Shown: positions 1 through 7,343, numbered from the stretch's first letter. The stretch: DNA of 15,099 nt from Burkholderiales bacterium (GCA_021298875.1 JAJTHJ010000212.1:1-15099), one strand, 5' to 3'. Numbers and translations are program-made. Notes: generated by a model not told the origin, from the sequence alone.

Positions 1-976
1 AGCGCAGTTCCGCCACGCGCGCGGCCAGGCCACGCAGCGGCGACGGCGCGCCCAGCGAGCGCCGCGCATAGTCGAGCCGCTGGCCGGCTCGCTCGACCTT
101 GCGCCGCACGACGCGCCGCAGCCGGGCCTGCGCGTCGTCGATGCGCGCAACCAGCGCCGCGGCTTCCGGCGCAACCAACTCGGCCGCCGCGGTCGGCGTG
201 GGCGCACGCAGGTCGGCGACAAAGTCGGCGATGGTGAAGTCCGACTCGTGCCCCACACCGACCACCACCGGCAGCGAGCAGGCACGGATCGCGCGCGCCA
301 CCACCTCTTCGTTGAACGCCCACAGGTCTTCGATCGAGCCGCCGCCGCGCACCAGCAGCAGCACCTCGACCTCGCGGCGCAGGCCGGCGCGCGCAAGCAT
401 CGCCGCGATCTGCTCGCCAGCGCCAGCACCCTGCACCGGCACCGGATAGACGACCACGCGCAGGTAGGGCGCCCGCCGCGCCAAGGCGGTGAGCACGTCG
501 CGCAGGGCCGCCGCTTGCAGCGAGGTCACCACCCCCAGCGCCCGCGGCAGCCGCGGCAGCGGGCGCTTGTGCGCCTCGTCGAACAGGCCTTCGGCGGCGA
601 GCTTGCTCTTGAGCCGCGGGAACTGCTCGAAGAGCCGTCCGGCGCCCGCGCGTTCGATCGCCTCCAAGGTGAGCTGGAACTCGCCGCGCGCCTCGTACAG
701 CGCCACCTGCGCCAGCACCTCGACCGCGTCGCCCTCGCGCGGGGCAAAGTTGGCGAGCGCATTGCGACCGCGGAACATCACGCAGCGCACCTGGGCGGAC
801 TCGTCCTTGAGCACGAAGTACCAGTGCCCGCTCGCCGCCCGGGTGAAATTGGCGATCTCGCCGCGCACCCGCAGCAGCGGAAAGCTGCGTGCCAGACTGG
901 TCGCCACCGCGCGGTTGAGCGCCGCCACGGTCAGCACCTCGCGCGCGGCGGGATCGTAGGTTACGGACGGAGCCAT
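1..976 (-). CDS. xseA: Exonuclease VII large subunit (3' part missing at window edge)
   Basis: XseA is the catalytic large subunit of cytoplasmic exonuclease VII, which with XseB degrades single-stranded DNA to oligonucleotides during repair. Reading leftward from the ATG at 976 gives 325 uninterrupted codons to the window edge; family members are about 450 residues, so roughly the last quarter is missing. Seen: an N-terminal OB-fold with RGEIANFT and GHWYFVLKD (residues 38-58), GVVTS at 148-152, VYPVPVQG at 176-183, the RGGGSIEDLWAFNEE block (210-224) and VGHESDFTIADFVADLRAPT (241-260). The last two are the family's signature catalytic-domain blocks. No strong Shine-Dalgarno sequence precedes the start. 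The gene diverges from exbB across a 50-base spacer. Identification is firm. Confidence 0.96.
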   Translation of the reverse strand, partial: MAPSVTYDPAAREVLTVAALNRAVATSLARSFPLLRVRGEIANFTRAASGHWYFVLKDESAQVRCVMFRGRNALANFAPREGDAVEVLAQVALYEARGEFQLTLEAIERAGAGRLFEQFPRLKSKLAAEGLFDEAHKRPLPRLPRALGVVTSLQAAALRDVLTALARRAPYLRVVVYPVPVQGAGAGEQIAAMLARAGLRREVEVLLLVRGGGSIEDLWAFNEEVVARAIRACSLPVVVGVGHESDFTIADFVADLRAPTPTAAAELVAPEAAALVARIDDAQARLRRVVRRKVERAGQRLDYARRSLGAPSPLRGLAARVAELR

Positions 977-1010
977 CGGGGTGGTGCCGACTACACTTCG
1001 CGCCAGTTGT

Positions 1011-1018
1011 AGGAAAGG
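1011..1018 (+). promoter_or_regulatory. Ribosome binding site for exbB
   Basis: AGGAAAGG lies 8 bases before the GTG at 1027. It decides the GTG start, since there is no suitably placed in-frame ATG at the N-terminus. The first hydrophobic segment begins right after this start. Confidence 0.65.
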
Positions 1019-1026
1019 ACTCCCTT

Positions 1027-1632
1027 GTGTTCTCCATCGTACTAGCGATCGGCTGGCCGATCTGGCCTCTGCTGTTGGCCTCGGTCGAAGCGCTGGCGCT
1101 GATCATCGAGCGCGGCGTGGTGCTGCGCCGGCGCAAGGTGGTGCCGCCGGACCTGCTGCCCGACGTGCTCGCCACCTGGGCGCGCGGGCAGTTCGACGAG
1201 CGCGCGCTGATCGCGCTAGCCCAGGCGGCGCCGGTCGGCCGCGTGCTGGCGGCCGTGCTGCGTAATGCGCAGGCCCCGCGCGCGGTGGCCACCGAGGCGG
1301 CAGCCAGCGCCGGTGCGCACGTCGCGCACCGGTTGTCGCGTTACCTGTCGCTGCTGGGTTCGATCGGTTCGGTGGCACCGCTGCTGGGCTTGTTCGGCAC
1401 GGTGGTCGGGATGATCGAAATCTTCGCCTCGCAGCAGGCGGGATCGAACCCGCAGCAACTGGCGCACGGCATTTCGATCGCGCTGTATTGCACGGCCTTC
1501 GGCATCCTGGTGGCAGTGCCGGCGGTGCTGTTCTACCGCTACTACAAGAGTCGCGTCGAAGACCTGCTGGTCGAGATGGAAGACCAGACGCAGCGCCTGC
1601 TCGACACTGTGTTCGCCCGGCCTGCCGCGTAA
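1027..1632 (+). CDS. exbB: MotA/TolQ/ExbB family proton channel protein
   Basis: This inner-membrane protein has 201 residues and begins with GTG. Members of this family form the proton channel with ExbD/TolR and convert proton motive force into mechanical work on TonB- or Tol-type partners. Visible: an N-terminal membrane segment (about 3-27), a cytoplasmic loop with many charged residues, then SLLGSIGSVAPLLGLFGTVV (108-127), the family's conserved second transmembrane block, and a third hydrophobic segment (about 148-172) followed by a charged tail. Length and layout fit the ExbB/TolQ type. It is the first gene of an operon and ends 6 bases before exbD. No tonB, tolA or tolB is in the window, so the partner is unknown. 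The lpxK-kdsB context suggests an envelope role. The exbB name rather than tolQ is inferred from the ExbD-like neighbour. Confidence 0.9.
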   Translation: MFSIVLAIGWPIWPLLLASVEALALIIERGVVLRRRKVVPPDLLPDVLATWARGQFDERALIALAQAAPVGRVLAAVLRNAQAPRAVATEAAASAGAHVAHRLSRYLSLLGSIGSVAPLLGLFGTVVGMIEIFASQQAGSNPQQLAHGISIALYCTAFGILVAVPAVLFYRYYKSRVEDLLVEMEDQTQRLLDTVFARPAA

Positions 1633-1638
1633 GTCGCC

Positions 1639-2061
1639 ATGCGCTTTCGCCGCCCGCTCGACGAGGAGCCCGAGGTCAACTTGATCCCGTTGATCGACGT
1701 GCTGCTGATCGTGCTGATCTTCCTCGCCGTCAGCACCACCTACGCGCGCTTTGCCGAGTTGCAGATCGAACTGCCGGCCGCCGAGGCCAACGCGCCGCCG
1801 ACGCGCCCGACCGAGATCCAGATCGGCGTCACCGCCGACGGCCGCTACGCGCTCGACCGGCGCCTGATCGCTGAGACGGCGCCCGGCGACCTGGCCGAGC
1901 GGCTGCGCCAGGCGGCAGCCGGCGGCGGCGAGCAGGTGGTGGTCGTGATCAACGCCGACGCACAGGCGCCGCATCAAGCGGTCATCGGCGTGCTCGAAGC
2001 GGCACGCCTGGCCGGGCTGCCGCGGGTGAGCTTTGCCACCCAGCGCGCCGCTGGCAAGTAA
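1639..2061 (+). CDS. exbD: ExbD/TolR family biopolymer transport protein
   Basis: A 140-residue inner-membrane protein that pairs with the ExbB-like channel just upstream. It has a short cytoplasmic N-terminus (MRFRRPLDEEPEVNLIPLID), one transmembrane helix (about 15-37) and a periplasmic domain. Asp20 inside NLIPLIDVLLIVLIFL corresponds to the membrane aspartate that carries protons in this family. The periplasmic part contains a conserved-type stretch, VVVVINADAQAPHQAVIGVL. Only 6 bases separate it from exbB and 7 from lpxK, so co-transcription is very likely. The ribosome binding site is weak, so translation may be coupled to exbB. Family assignment is secure; whether it works with TonB, Tol or another partner is not shown here. 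Confidence 0.92.
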   Translation: MRFRRPLDEEPEVNLIPLIDVLLIVLIFLAVSTTYARFAELQIELPAAEANAPPTRPTEIQIGVTADGRYALDRRLIAETAPGDLAERLRQAAAGGGEQVVVVINADAQAPHQAVIGVLEAARLAGLPRVSFATQRAAGK

Positions 2062-2068
2062 TTGCAGC

Positions 2069-3136
2069 ATGGCCAAAGGCGCAGCGCTGGAACGCGGCGT
2101 GCACGCGATCTGGCGCCGGCGCGGGCTGCTGGCGCGCTTGCTGTGGCCGCTGGCGGCGATCAACGCGGTGGTGCAGCGGCTGCGCGGCGCCCCCCGGCCG
2201 GCGCGCCGGCTGCCGGTGCCGGTGCTGGTGGTGGGCAACCTGTACGTCGGCGGCACGGGCAAGACCACGCTCGCCATCGCGCTGTCGCGCGAACTACAGC
2301 GCCGCGGTTGGCATCCCGGCGTGATCTCGCGCGGCCACGGCGCCACGGCGCGGCTGCCGCGCGAGGTCGATCCGCGCGGGCTGGCCAGCGACTTCGGCGA
2401 CGAGCCGCTGCTGATCGCCCAGGCGGCGCAGGTGCCGGTCGCCATCGGCGTCGATCGCACCGCCGCCGGCGAACTGCTGCTGCGCCAGCACCGCGACCTC
2501 GACCTGCTGATCGCCGACGACGGCTTGCAGCACCGCGGCCTGGCGCGCGACTGCGAACTCGTGCTGATCGACAGCCGCGGCCTGGGCAACGGCTGGCTGC
2601 TGCCGGCCGGGCCGCTGCGCGAGTCGCCGCATCGGCTGCAAACCGTCGATGCGGTGGTCTTTCACGACCAACCCGGCGCGCCGCGGCCCACCGTCTGCGT
2701 GTACACGCCGTTTTTTACGCTGCGCGCCGCCTCGGGCGAGGTGGTGGCGCTGAAAGACCCGCAGCGCCGCATCGCCCCCGCCGCGCTCGCCGCCGAGCAG
2801 CGCAGCCGCGGCCTGCGCATCCTGGCCGCCGCCGGTATCGGCGTGCCCGAGCGGTTCTTCGCGATGATCGAGGCCGCGGGCCTGACCATCGAGCGGATGC
2901 CGCTGCCCGACCACTATCCGTTTCACGACAACCCGTTTGCCGGGCGCGAGTACGACCTGCTGCTGGTCACCGAAAAGGACGCCGTAAAATGCCGCGCCAA
3001 CCCGGTGCTCGCGGCCGACGGCCGCGTCTGTGCGGTGCAGTTGATCCCGCAGATCGATGCCGGATTGTTCGATTTCGTCGAAACCCTCCTGCGGGCCGCC
3101 CAGGCCCGAACTGCCGATGGATCCCAAGCTGCTTGA
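2069..3136 (+). CDS. lpxK: Tetraacyldisaccharide 4'-kinase (lipid A synthesis)
   Basis: LpxK phosphorylates the 4' position of the tetraacyldisaccharide 1-phosphate precursor to give lipid IVA, at the cytoplasmic face of the inner membrane. The 355-residue protein begins at the ATG 7 bases after exbD. A TTG 36 bases further upstream is in frame but lies inside exbD and adds nothing family-like. Seen: an N-terminal hydrophobic/amphipathic segment (about 17-36) that fits membrane association, an unusual P-loop in GNLYVGGTGKTT (56-67), VISRGHG (85-91), IADDGLQHR (148-156), DSRGLGNGWLLPAGPLRE (168-185) and, near the C-terminus, LPDHYPFHDNPF and LLVTEKDAVK. All are typical LpxK blocks and the length is usual. 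Its 3' end overlaps the next gene by 20 bases. The product feeds the same pathway as kdsB downstream. Confidence 0.97.
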   Translation: MAKGAALERGVHAIWRRRGLLARLLWPLAAINAVVQRLRGAPRPARRLPVPVLVVGNLYVGGTGKTTLAIALSRELQRRGWHPGVISRGHGATARLPREVDPRGLASDFGDEPLLIAQAAQVPVAIGVDRTAAGELLLRQHRDLDLLIADDGLQHRGLARDCELVLIDSRGLGNGWLLPAGPLRESPHRLQTVDAVVFHDQPGAPRPTVCVYTPFFTLRAASGEVVALKDPQRRIAPAALAAEQRSRGLRILAAAGIGVPERFFAMIEAAGLTIERMPLPDHYPFHDNPFAGREYDLLLVTEKDAVKCRANPVLAADGRVCAVQLIPQIDAGLFDFVETLLRAAQARTADGSQAA

Positions 3137-3308
3137 TCTGCTGGTCTGCCCGATCACCAAGGGCCCGCTCGTCTACGACCGCGAGCGGCAGGAGCTGGTC
3201 TCGCGCGCCGCGGGCCTCGCCTACCCGATCCGCGACGGCATCCCGGTGATGCTGGAGTCCGAGGCGAGGCGGCTGGACGAGCCCGCCGCCGAGACGCCCG
3301 CCGCGTGA
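3117..3308 (+). CDS. ycaR: YcaR/Trm112-like small protein (UPF0434)
   Basis: A 63-residue protein matching the YcaR family, whose members are about 60 residues and usually sit between lpxK and kdsB. The start MDPKLLDLLVCP, the central LVSRAAGLAYPIRDGIPVML and the following ESEAR are the family's typical segments. The Trm112 fold often has zinc-binding cysteine pairs; here only Cys11 remains, as in many YcaR proteins, so zinc binding is doubtful. The biochemical role is unknown. The ATG at 3117 is chosen because it gives the canonical N-terminus; it lies inside lpxK, giving a 20-base overlap. The stop overlaps the kdsB start as GTGA. Both overlaps suggest translational coupling across lpxK, ycaR and kdsB. 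Confidence 0.9.
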   Translation: MDPKLLDLLVCPITKGPLVYDRERQELVSRAAGLAYPIRDGIPVMLESEARRLDEPAAETPAA

Positions 3309-4072
3309 CGGAATTCACCGTCGTCATCCCCGCCCGGCTCGCCTCGACGCGACTGCCGGGCAAACCGCTGGCCGATATCGCCGGCGCACCGATGGTGGTG
3401 CGCGTGGCGCAGCGCGCCGCACTGAGCGGCGCGGCGCGCGTGATGGTCGCGGCCGACGGCGCCGAGATCGCCGCCGCTTGCGCCGCGCACGGCGTGCAGT
3501 GCGTGCCGACCGACCCGGCGCACCCGACCGGCACCGACCGCCTGGCCGAAGCCTGCGCCCGGCTGGCGCTGCCGGACCAGGCGATCGTCGTCAACGTGCA
3601 GGGCGACGAGCCGCTGATTCCGCCCGCGGTGATCGCCGAGGTCGCCGCGCTGCTGGCTAGTCGCTCGGACTGCGCGATCGCCACCGCCGCGCATGCGCTC
3701 GACGACGCGGCCGAGTTCTTCAGCCCCAACGTGGTCAAGGTGGTGACGGACACCAGCGGCCGCGCGCTGTACTTCTCGCGTGCGCCGATCCCTTGGGCGC
3801 GCGACGCGTTTGCGGGGGGCGCGCACGGCAGCTTGCCCGCCGGTCTCGGCGCGTTGCGCCACGTCGGCCTCTACGCCTGCCGCGCCGGATTTCTGCGGCG
3901 CTTTCCGCAACTGCCGCGCGCGCCGCTGGAAGTCGCCGAAAGCCTGGAACAACTGCGCGCGCTGTGGCATGGATTTGGCATCGCCGTGCTGACCCTCGCG
4001 CAGCCCTTGCCGCCGGGCGTGGATACGCCGGAAGACCTGGAGCGCGCCCGCGCCGCCTTTGCTAGGACGTGA
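3305..4072 (+). CDS. kdsB: 3-deoxy-manno-octulosonate cytidylyltransferase (CMP-Kdo synthetase)
   Basis: KdsB activates Kdo with CTP to give CMP-Kdo and PPi in the cytoplasm, supplying the sugar that is added to lipid IVA. The 255-residue protein starts with a GTG that overlaps the ycaR stop. Seen: the nucleotide-binding PARLASTRLPGKPL (9-22), HPTGTDR (73-79), NVQGDEPLIPP (97-107) with the metal-binding aspartate at 101, NVVKVVTD and YFSRAPIPW in the middle, HVGLYACRAGFLRRF, PLEVAESLEQLR and the C-terminal GVDTPEDLERAR. All match the family, and the length is usual (about 250). It closes the overlapping lpxK-ycaR-kdsB block. The PPi it releases is a possible substrate for the PPi-using enzymes encoded downstream, though that link is inference. 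Confidence 0.97.
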   Translation: MTEFTVVIPARLASTRLPGKPLADIAGAPMVVRVAQRAALSGAARVMVAADGAEIAAACAAHGVQCVPTDPAHPTGTDRLAEACARLALPDQAIVVNVQGDEPLIPPAVIAEVAALLASRSDCAIATAAHALDDAAEFFSPNVVKVVTDTSGRALYFSRAPIPWARDAFAGGAHGSLPAGLGALRHVGLYACRAGFLRRFPQLPRAPLEVAESLEQLRALWHGFGIAVLTLAQPLPPGVDTPEDLERARAAFART

Positions 4073-4090
4073 GCCGAAGGAACCTTTGCC

Positions 4091-4384
4091 ATGCGCTACG
4101 TCGTCATCTTCGAAGACAGCCCCGCGATGCGCGCCGTGCGCGAGCAGCACGAGCCGGCGCATCTCGCCTACCTCGAAGCGAATCGCGACGAAATCCCGAT
4201 GGCCGGCGGCCTGCGAGGTGAGCACGGCGGTGTTTACGTCGGCGGCCTGTGGGTGTTCGAAGTCGCCAGCAAAGCCCGCGCGGTCGAACTGATCGAAGCC
4301 GATCCCTACTTCGTCGCCTGCCCACGCGCCTACCGCCTGCTCGCCTGGGGCAAGGCGCTGCCCCATCGCTTCGCCACTCTCTGA
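4091..4384 (+). CDS. YciI-like (YCII-related) small protein
   Basis: A 97-residue protein of the YCII-related, ferredoxin-like alpha/beta-barrel family. The N-terminal strand MRYVVIFED, EPAHLAYLEA (21-30) with His24, and the C-terminal IEADPYFVACPRAYRLLAWG (68-87) line up with E. coli YciI, including the His24 implicated as a catalytic residue in the family. Asp33 could be the paired acidic residue. The family's substrate is unknown, so no function is assigned. GAAGGAA at 4076-4082 is a good ribosome binding site 8 bases before the ATG. The gene follows kdsB by 18 bases and may be read from the same transcript. A 7-bp hairpin lies just after its stop. Confidence 0.82.
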   Translation: MRYVVIFEDSPAMRAVREQHEPAHLAYLEANRDEIPMAGGLRGEHGGVYVGGLWVFEVASKARAVELIEADPYFVACPRAYRLLAWGKALPHRFATL

Positions 4385-4385
4385 T

Positions 4386-4404
4386 GCGGCGATAGACTCG
4401 CCGC
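4386..4404. terminator. Short hairpin between the YciI-like gene and the solute-binding protein gene
   Basis: GCGGCGA and TCGCCGC form a perfect 7-bp stem around the loop TAGAC, 2 bases past the upstream stop. No T-tract follows, so it could be a Rho-assisted end, a partial terminator or an mRNA-stabilising hairpin. It marks a plausible boundary between the lipid A operon and the following genes. Terminator function is a weak inference. Confidence 0.35.
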
Positions 4405-4427
4405 CAACCCACCCCGGAGACGACCTC

Positions 4428-5993
4428 ATGAAACTGCTGCTGCCCCTGCTTGCCGCCGCCGCGCTCGCCGCCGGCGCTGCGCAGGCCAAGACCCTGCGCT
4501 GGGCCTCGCAGGGCGACTACCAGACGGCCGACCCGTACTCGCAAAACGAGACGCTCACCAACCTCTTTGCCCAGCAGGTGCACGACACCCTGGTCCTGCG
4601 CGACCGCGAGATGAAGATCGTGCCGGGCCTGGCCACCAGTTGGACACAGACCGGCCCGCTCACCTGGCGCTTCAACTTGCGCAAAGGCGTCAAGTTCCAC
4701 GACGGCACACCGTTTACCGCAGACGATGTGATTTTCTCTTTCGAGCGCGCCAGCCACCCCAACTCGCAGATCCGCCAGTACGCGATTCCTCCCGGCAAGC
4801 CGCGCAAGATCGACGACTTCACGGTCGAGTTCGTGCAGGACAAGCCCAACCCGGTCATGCTCGAGCACGTGGCCGCGGTCTTCATCATGAGCAAGGCCTG
4901 GGCCGAGAAACACAAGGTCGAGCGCCCGCTGTCGTTCAAGGACAAGGAAGAGACCTACGCGGCGCGCAACGCCAATGGCACCGGGCCGTTCATGCTGGTC
5001 TCGCGCGAGCCGGGCATCAAGACGGTGCTCAAGAAGAACCCCAACTGGTGGGGCAACTTCACCGGTAACGTCACCGAGGTCGTCTACACACCGGTCGGTT
5101 CGGATGCCACCCGTGTGGCGGCGCTGCTGTCCGGACAGGTGGACTTCATCCTCGACCCGCCGCCGCAGGACGTGGCCCGCCTGAAGGCCAACAAGGACCT
5201 CGAGGTCATCGAAGGGCAGGAAAACCGCGTCGTCTTCTTCGGCTTCGACCAGAACCGCGAAGAGCTGCTCTACTCCAACGTCAAGGGCAAGAACCCGTTC
5301 AAGGATCGTCGCGTGCGGCAGGCCGTGTACCAGGCGATCGACATCGAGGCGCTGCGCGCCAAGACGATGCGCGGCGCGGCCTTGCCCACCGGTGGCATCA
5401 CGCCCTCGCCCCTGCCGGCCAATGCGGAGATCGAAAAGCGCCGCCCCTACGACGCCGAGGCCGCCAAGCGGCTGCTCACCGAGGCGGGATACCCCAACGG
5501 CTTCGAAGTCACGCTCGACTGCCCCAACAACCGCTACATCAACGACGAGGAAATCTGCCTCGCGGTGGCGGCGATGCTGGCGCGCATCGGCATCCAGACC
5601 AAGGTGACCACACAGCCGCGCGCCACCTACTTCCCCAAGCTGGAGAAGTTCGACACGAGCTTTTACATGCTGGGCTGGGGTGGTGCGGTCACCGATGCGC
5701 AGACCACGCTGTCGCCGGTGCTGCGCTCGCCCGACCCCAAGACCGGTAACGGCAGCTTCAACTACGGCCGCTACGTCAACCCCAAGCTGGACGCACTGAT
5801 CGACGCCGCGGCGGTGGAGACCAACCCGGACAAACGCAAGCAGATCGTCTGGCAGGCGCTCACCGAACACAACGAGCAGGTGCACCACGTGCCGCTGCAC
5901 CGGCAGGTGATCCCGTGGGCGATGCGCGCCAACGTCACCGCCGTGCATCGCCCGGACAACTGGCTGCTCGCCGAGTGGGTGCAAATCGACTGA
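4428..5993 (+). CDS. Periplasmic solute-binding protein of a peptide/nickel-type ABC transporter (SBP_bac_5)
   Basis: A 521-residue protein with a classical Sec signal peptide: MKLLLPLL, an alanine-rich core and AAQA before Lys21, the likely cleavage point. There is no lipobox cysteine, so it should be a soluble periplasmic protein. IVPGLATSW, then WRFNLRKGVKFHDGTPFTA and DDVIFSFERA (about 64-107) form the family-5 signature region. GTGPFML, NPFKDRRVRQAVYQAID and the C-terminal half also fit the DppA/OppA/NikA fold, and the length is usual. Family members deliver peptides, nickel or other solutes to an inner-membrane permease. No permease or ATPase gene is nearby, so the ligand and partner are unknown. 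GGAGA at 4416-4420 is the ribosome binding site. The pfp start follows 35 bases after the stop, so the two may be co-transcribed. Confidence 0.92.
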   Translation: MKLLLPLLAAAALAAGAAQAKTLRWASQGDYQTADPYSQNETLTNLFAQQVHDTLVLRDREMKIVPGLATSWTQTGPLTWRFNLRKGVKFHDGTPFTADDVIFSFERASHPNSQIRQYAIPPGKPRKIDDFTVEFVQDKPNPVMLEHVAAVFIMSKAWAEKHKVERPLSFKDKEETYAARNANGTGPFMLVSREPGIKTVLKKNPNWWGNFTGNVTEVVYTPVGSDATRVAALLSGQVDFILDPPPQDVARLKANKDLEVIEGQENRVVFFGFDQNREELLYSNVKGKNPFKDRRVRQAVYQAIDIEALRAKTMRGAALPTGGITPSPLPANAEIEKRRPYDAEAAKRLLTEAGYPNGFEVTLDCPNNRYINDEEICLAVAAMLARIGIQTKVTTQPRATYFPKLEKFDTSFYMLGWGGAVTDAQTTLSPVLRSPDPKTGNGSFNYGRYVNPKLDALIDAAAVETNPDKRKQIVWQALTEHNEQVHHVPLHRQVIPWAMRANVTAVHRPDNWLLAEWVQID

Positions 5994-6013
5994 CCGACCC
6001 AGCGACGGCCCGC

Positions 6014-6019
6014 AGGAGA
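6014..6019 (+). promoter_or_regulatory. Ribosome binding site for pfp
   Basis: AGGAGA lies 9 bases before the ATG at 6029. The reading frame is open further upstream into the previous gene, so this site and the family-typical MKKRNAFYAQSGG start decide the call. Confidence 0.65.
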
Positions 6020-6028
6020 CCCTTGACG

Positions 6029-7291
6029 ATGAAGAAGCGCAACGCTTTTTACGCTCAGTCCGGCGGCGTGACCGCCGTCATCAACGCCTCGGCCGCCGGG
6101 GTGATCGAAACCGCGCGCAAGAACGCCGGCAAGATCGGCAAGGTCTACGCCGGCCGCAACGGCATCATCGGTGCGCTGACCGAAGATCTGATCGACACCA
6201 GCCGCGAGTCGGATGCCGCCATCACCGCGCTCAAACACACGCCGGCCGGCGCCTTCGGCTCCTGCCGCTACAAGTTGAAGGGCCTCGAAGAAAACCGCGC
6301 GCAATATGAGCGGCTGATCGAGGTCTTCCGCGCGCACGACATCGGTTACTTCTTCTACAACGGCGGCGGCGACTCGGCCGACACCTGCCTGAAGGTCTCG
6401 CAGTTGTCCGAAAAGCTCGGCTACCCGTTACAAGCGATCCACGTGCCCAAGACCGTGGACAACGACCTGCCGATCACCGATGTGTGCCCCGGCTTCGGCT
6501 CGGTGGCCAAGTACATCGCGGTCTCCACCCGCGAGGCGAGCTTCGACGTGGCCTCGATGGCCAAGACCTCGACCAAGGTCTTCGTGCTCGAAGTGATGGG
6601 CCGGCACGCCGGCTGGATCGCCGCAGCCGGCGGCCTGGCCTCGGACAAGAAGCATCCGATCCCGGTCGTGATCCTCTTCCCCGAGGTGACCTTCGATCGC
6701 GAGAAGTTCCTGGCCAAGGTCAAAGCCAACGTCGAGCAGCACGGCTACTGCACCGTGGTCGTGTCCGAAGGGGTCAAGGGGCCGGACGGCAAGTTCCTGT
6801 CCGACCAGGGGCTGCGCGACGCCTTCGGTCACGCACAACTGGGCGGCGTGGCGCCGGTGATCGCGAGCCTCGTCAAGGAAGAACTCAAGCTGAAGTACCA
6901 CTGGGCGGTGGCCGACTACCTGCAACGCGCAGCGCGGCACATTGCGTCCAAAACCGACGTCGAGCAGGCTTACGCGCTCGGCCGCGCGGCCGTGCAATTG
7001 GCGTTGAAGGGCCACAACGCGGTCATGCCGACCGTCGTGCGCCTGTCCAACCGGCCGTACAAGTGGAAGATCGGCGAAGCCGCGCTGGCGGACGTGGCCA
7101 ACCGCGAAAAGATGATGCCGGCCGAGTTCATCACGCCCGACGGCTTCGGCATCACCGAGGCCTGCCGCAAGTACCTGCTGCCGCTGATCGCCGGCGAGGC
7201 TTACCCGCCCTACGTGGACGGGCTGCCCGACTACGTGCGGCTGAAAAATGTGGCGGTGAAGAAGCGCCTGAAGACCGAGTTCAAGGTGTAA
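6029..7291 (+). CDS. pfp: 6-phosphofructokinase, probably pyrophosphate-dependent
   Basis: A cytoplasmic 420-residue enzyme of the phosphofructokinase family. It should interconvert fructose 6-phosphate plus PPi with fructose 1,6-bisphosphate plus phosphate, a reversible step that serves both glycolysis and gluconeogenesis. Seen: AQSGGVTAVINAS (9-21) at the phosphoryl-donor site, NGGGDSADT (111-119), VPKTVDNDLPITD (139-151) and VMGRHAGWIAA (189-199). Lys141 in PKTVDND, where ATP enzymes have PGTIDND, is the usual mark of PPi use. The residue after GGD is Ser116, rather than Gly (ATP type) or Asp (many PPi enzymes). The length of about 420 fits the proteobacterial PPi-PFK group seen in Xanthomonas and methanotrophs and exceeds the ATP enzyme (about 320). 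The nearby hppA supports PPi use. An ATP preference cannot be excluded from sequence alone. Confidence 0.88.
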   Translation: MKKRNAFYAQSGGVTAVINASAAGVIETARKNAGKIGKVYAGRNGIIGALTEDLIDTSRESDAAITALKHTPAGAFGSCRYKLKGLEENRAQYERLIEVFRAHDIGYFFYNGGGDSADTCLKVSQLSEKLGYPLQAIHVPKTVDNDLPITDVCPGFGSVAKYIAVSTREASFDVASMAKTSTKVFVLEVMGRHAGWIAAAGGLASDKKHPIPVVILFPEVTFDREKFLAKVKANVEQHGYCTVVVSEGVKGPDGKFLSDQGLRDAFGHAQLGGVAPVIASLVKEELKLKYHWAVADYLQRAARHIASKTDVEQAYALGRAAVQLALKGHNAVMPTVVRLSNRPYKWKIGEAALADVANREKMMPAEFITPDGFGITEACRKYLLPLIAGEAYPPYVDGLPDYVRLKNVAVKKRLKTEFKV

Positions 7292-7301
7292 CAGGAGTCA
7301 C

Positions 7302-7343
7302 GCGCGGGCTGCGGCCCAAGGGCGGGGCCGGACATGCCCGCGC
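7302..7343. terminator. Inverted repeat between convergent pfp and sulfatase genes, possible bidirectional terminator
   Basis: GCGCGGG (7302-7308) and CCCGCGC (7337-7343) are perfect complements. A second pair, GGCCC and GGGCC, is nested between them, giving an imperfect long hairpin in the 66-base convergent spacer. No T-tract is seen on either strand, so function as a terminator is only inferred from position and folding potential in GC-rich DNA. Confidence 0.35.

Noticed and set aside
248..1012. Plus-strand open frames in the first kilobase
   Set aside because: The minus strand encodes XseA with several diagnostic blocks across the same region. The plus-strand frames show no family features.
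977..1026. TACACT at 992-997 as a -10 element for exbB
   Set aside because: There is no matching -35 hexamer at the right distance and the spacer is only 50 bases, so it is too weak to list.
2033..2068. TTG at 2033 as the lpxK start
   Set aside because: It lies inside exbD, adds 12 residues without family similarity, and the ATG at 2069 is placed normally after the exbD stop.
1216..2589. A minus-strand open frame across exbB, exbD and lpxK
   Set aside because: It has a low-complexity Arg/Ser/His translation without motifs and covers three well supported plus-strand genes.
4104..5984. A long minus-strand open frame opposite the YciI-like and solute-binding protein genes
   Set aside because: It spans two clear plus-strand genes, has no recognisable domain and no plausible ribosome binding site. 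It is a composition artefact.
5915..6028. An upstream extension of pfp into the solute-binding protein gene
   Set aside because: The extra residues are Arg-rich and unlike the family; AGGAGA and MKKRNAFYAQSGG fix the start at 6029.
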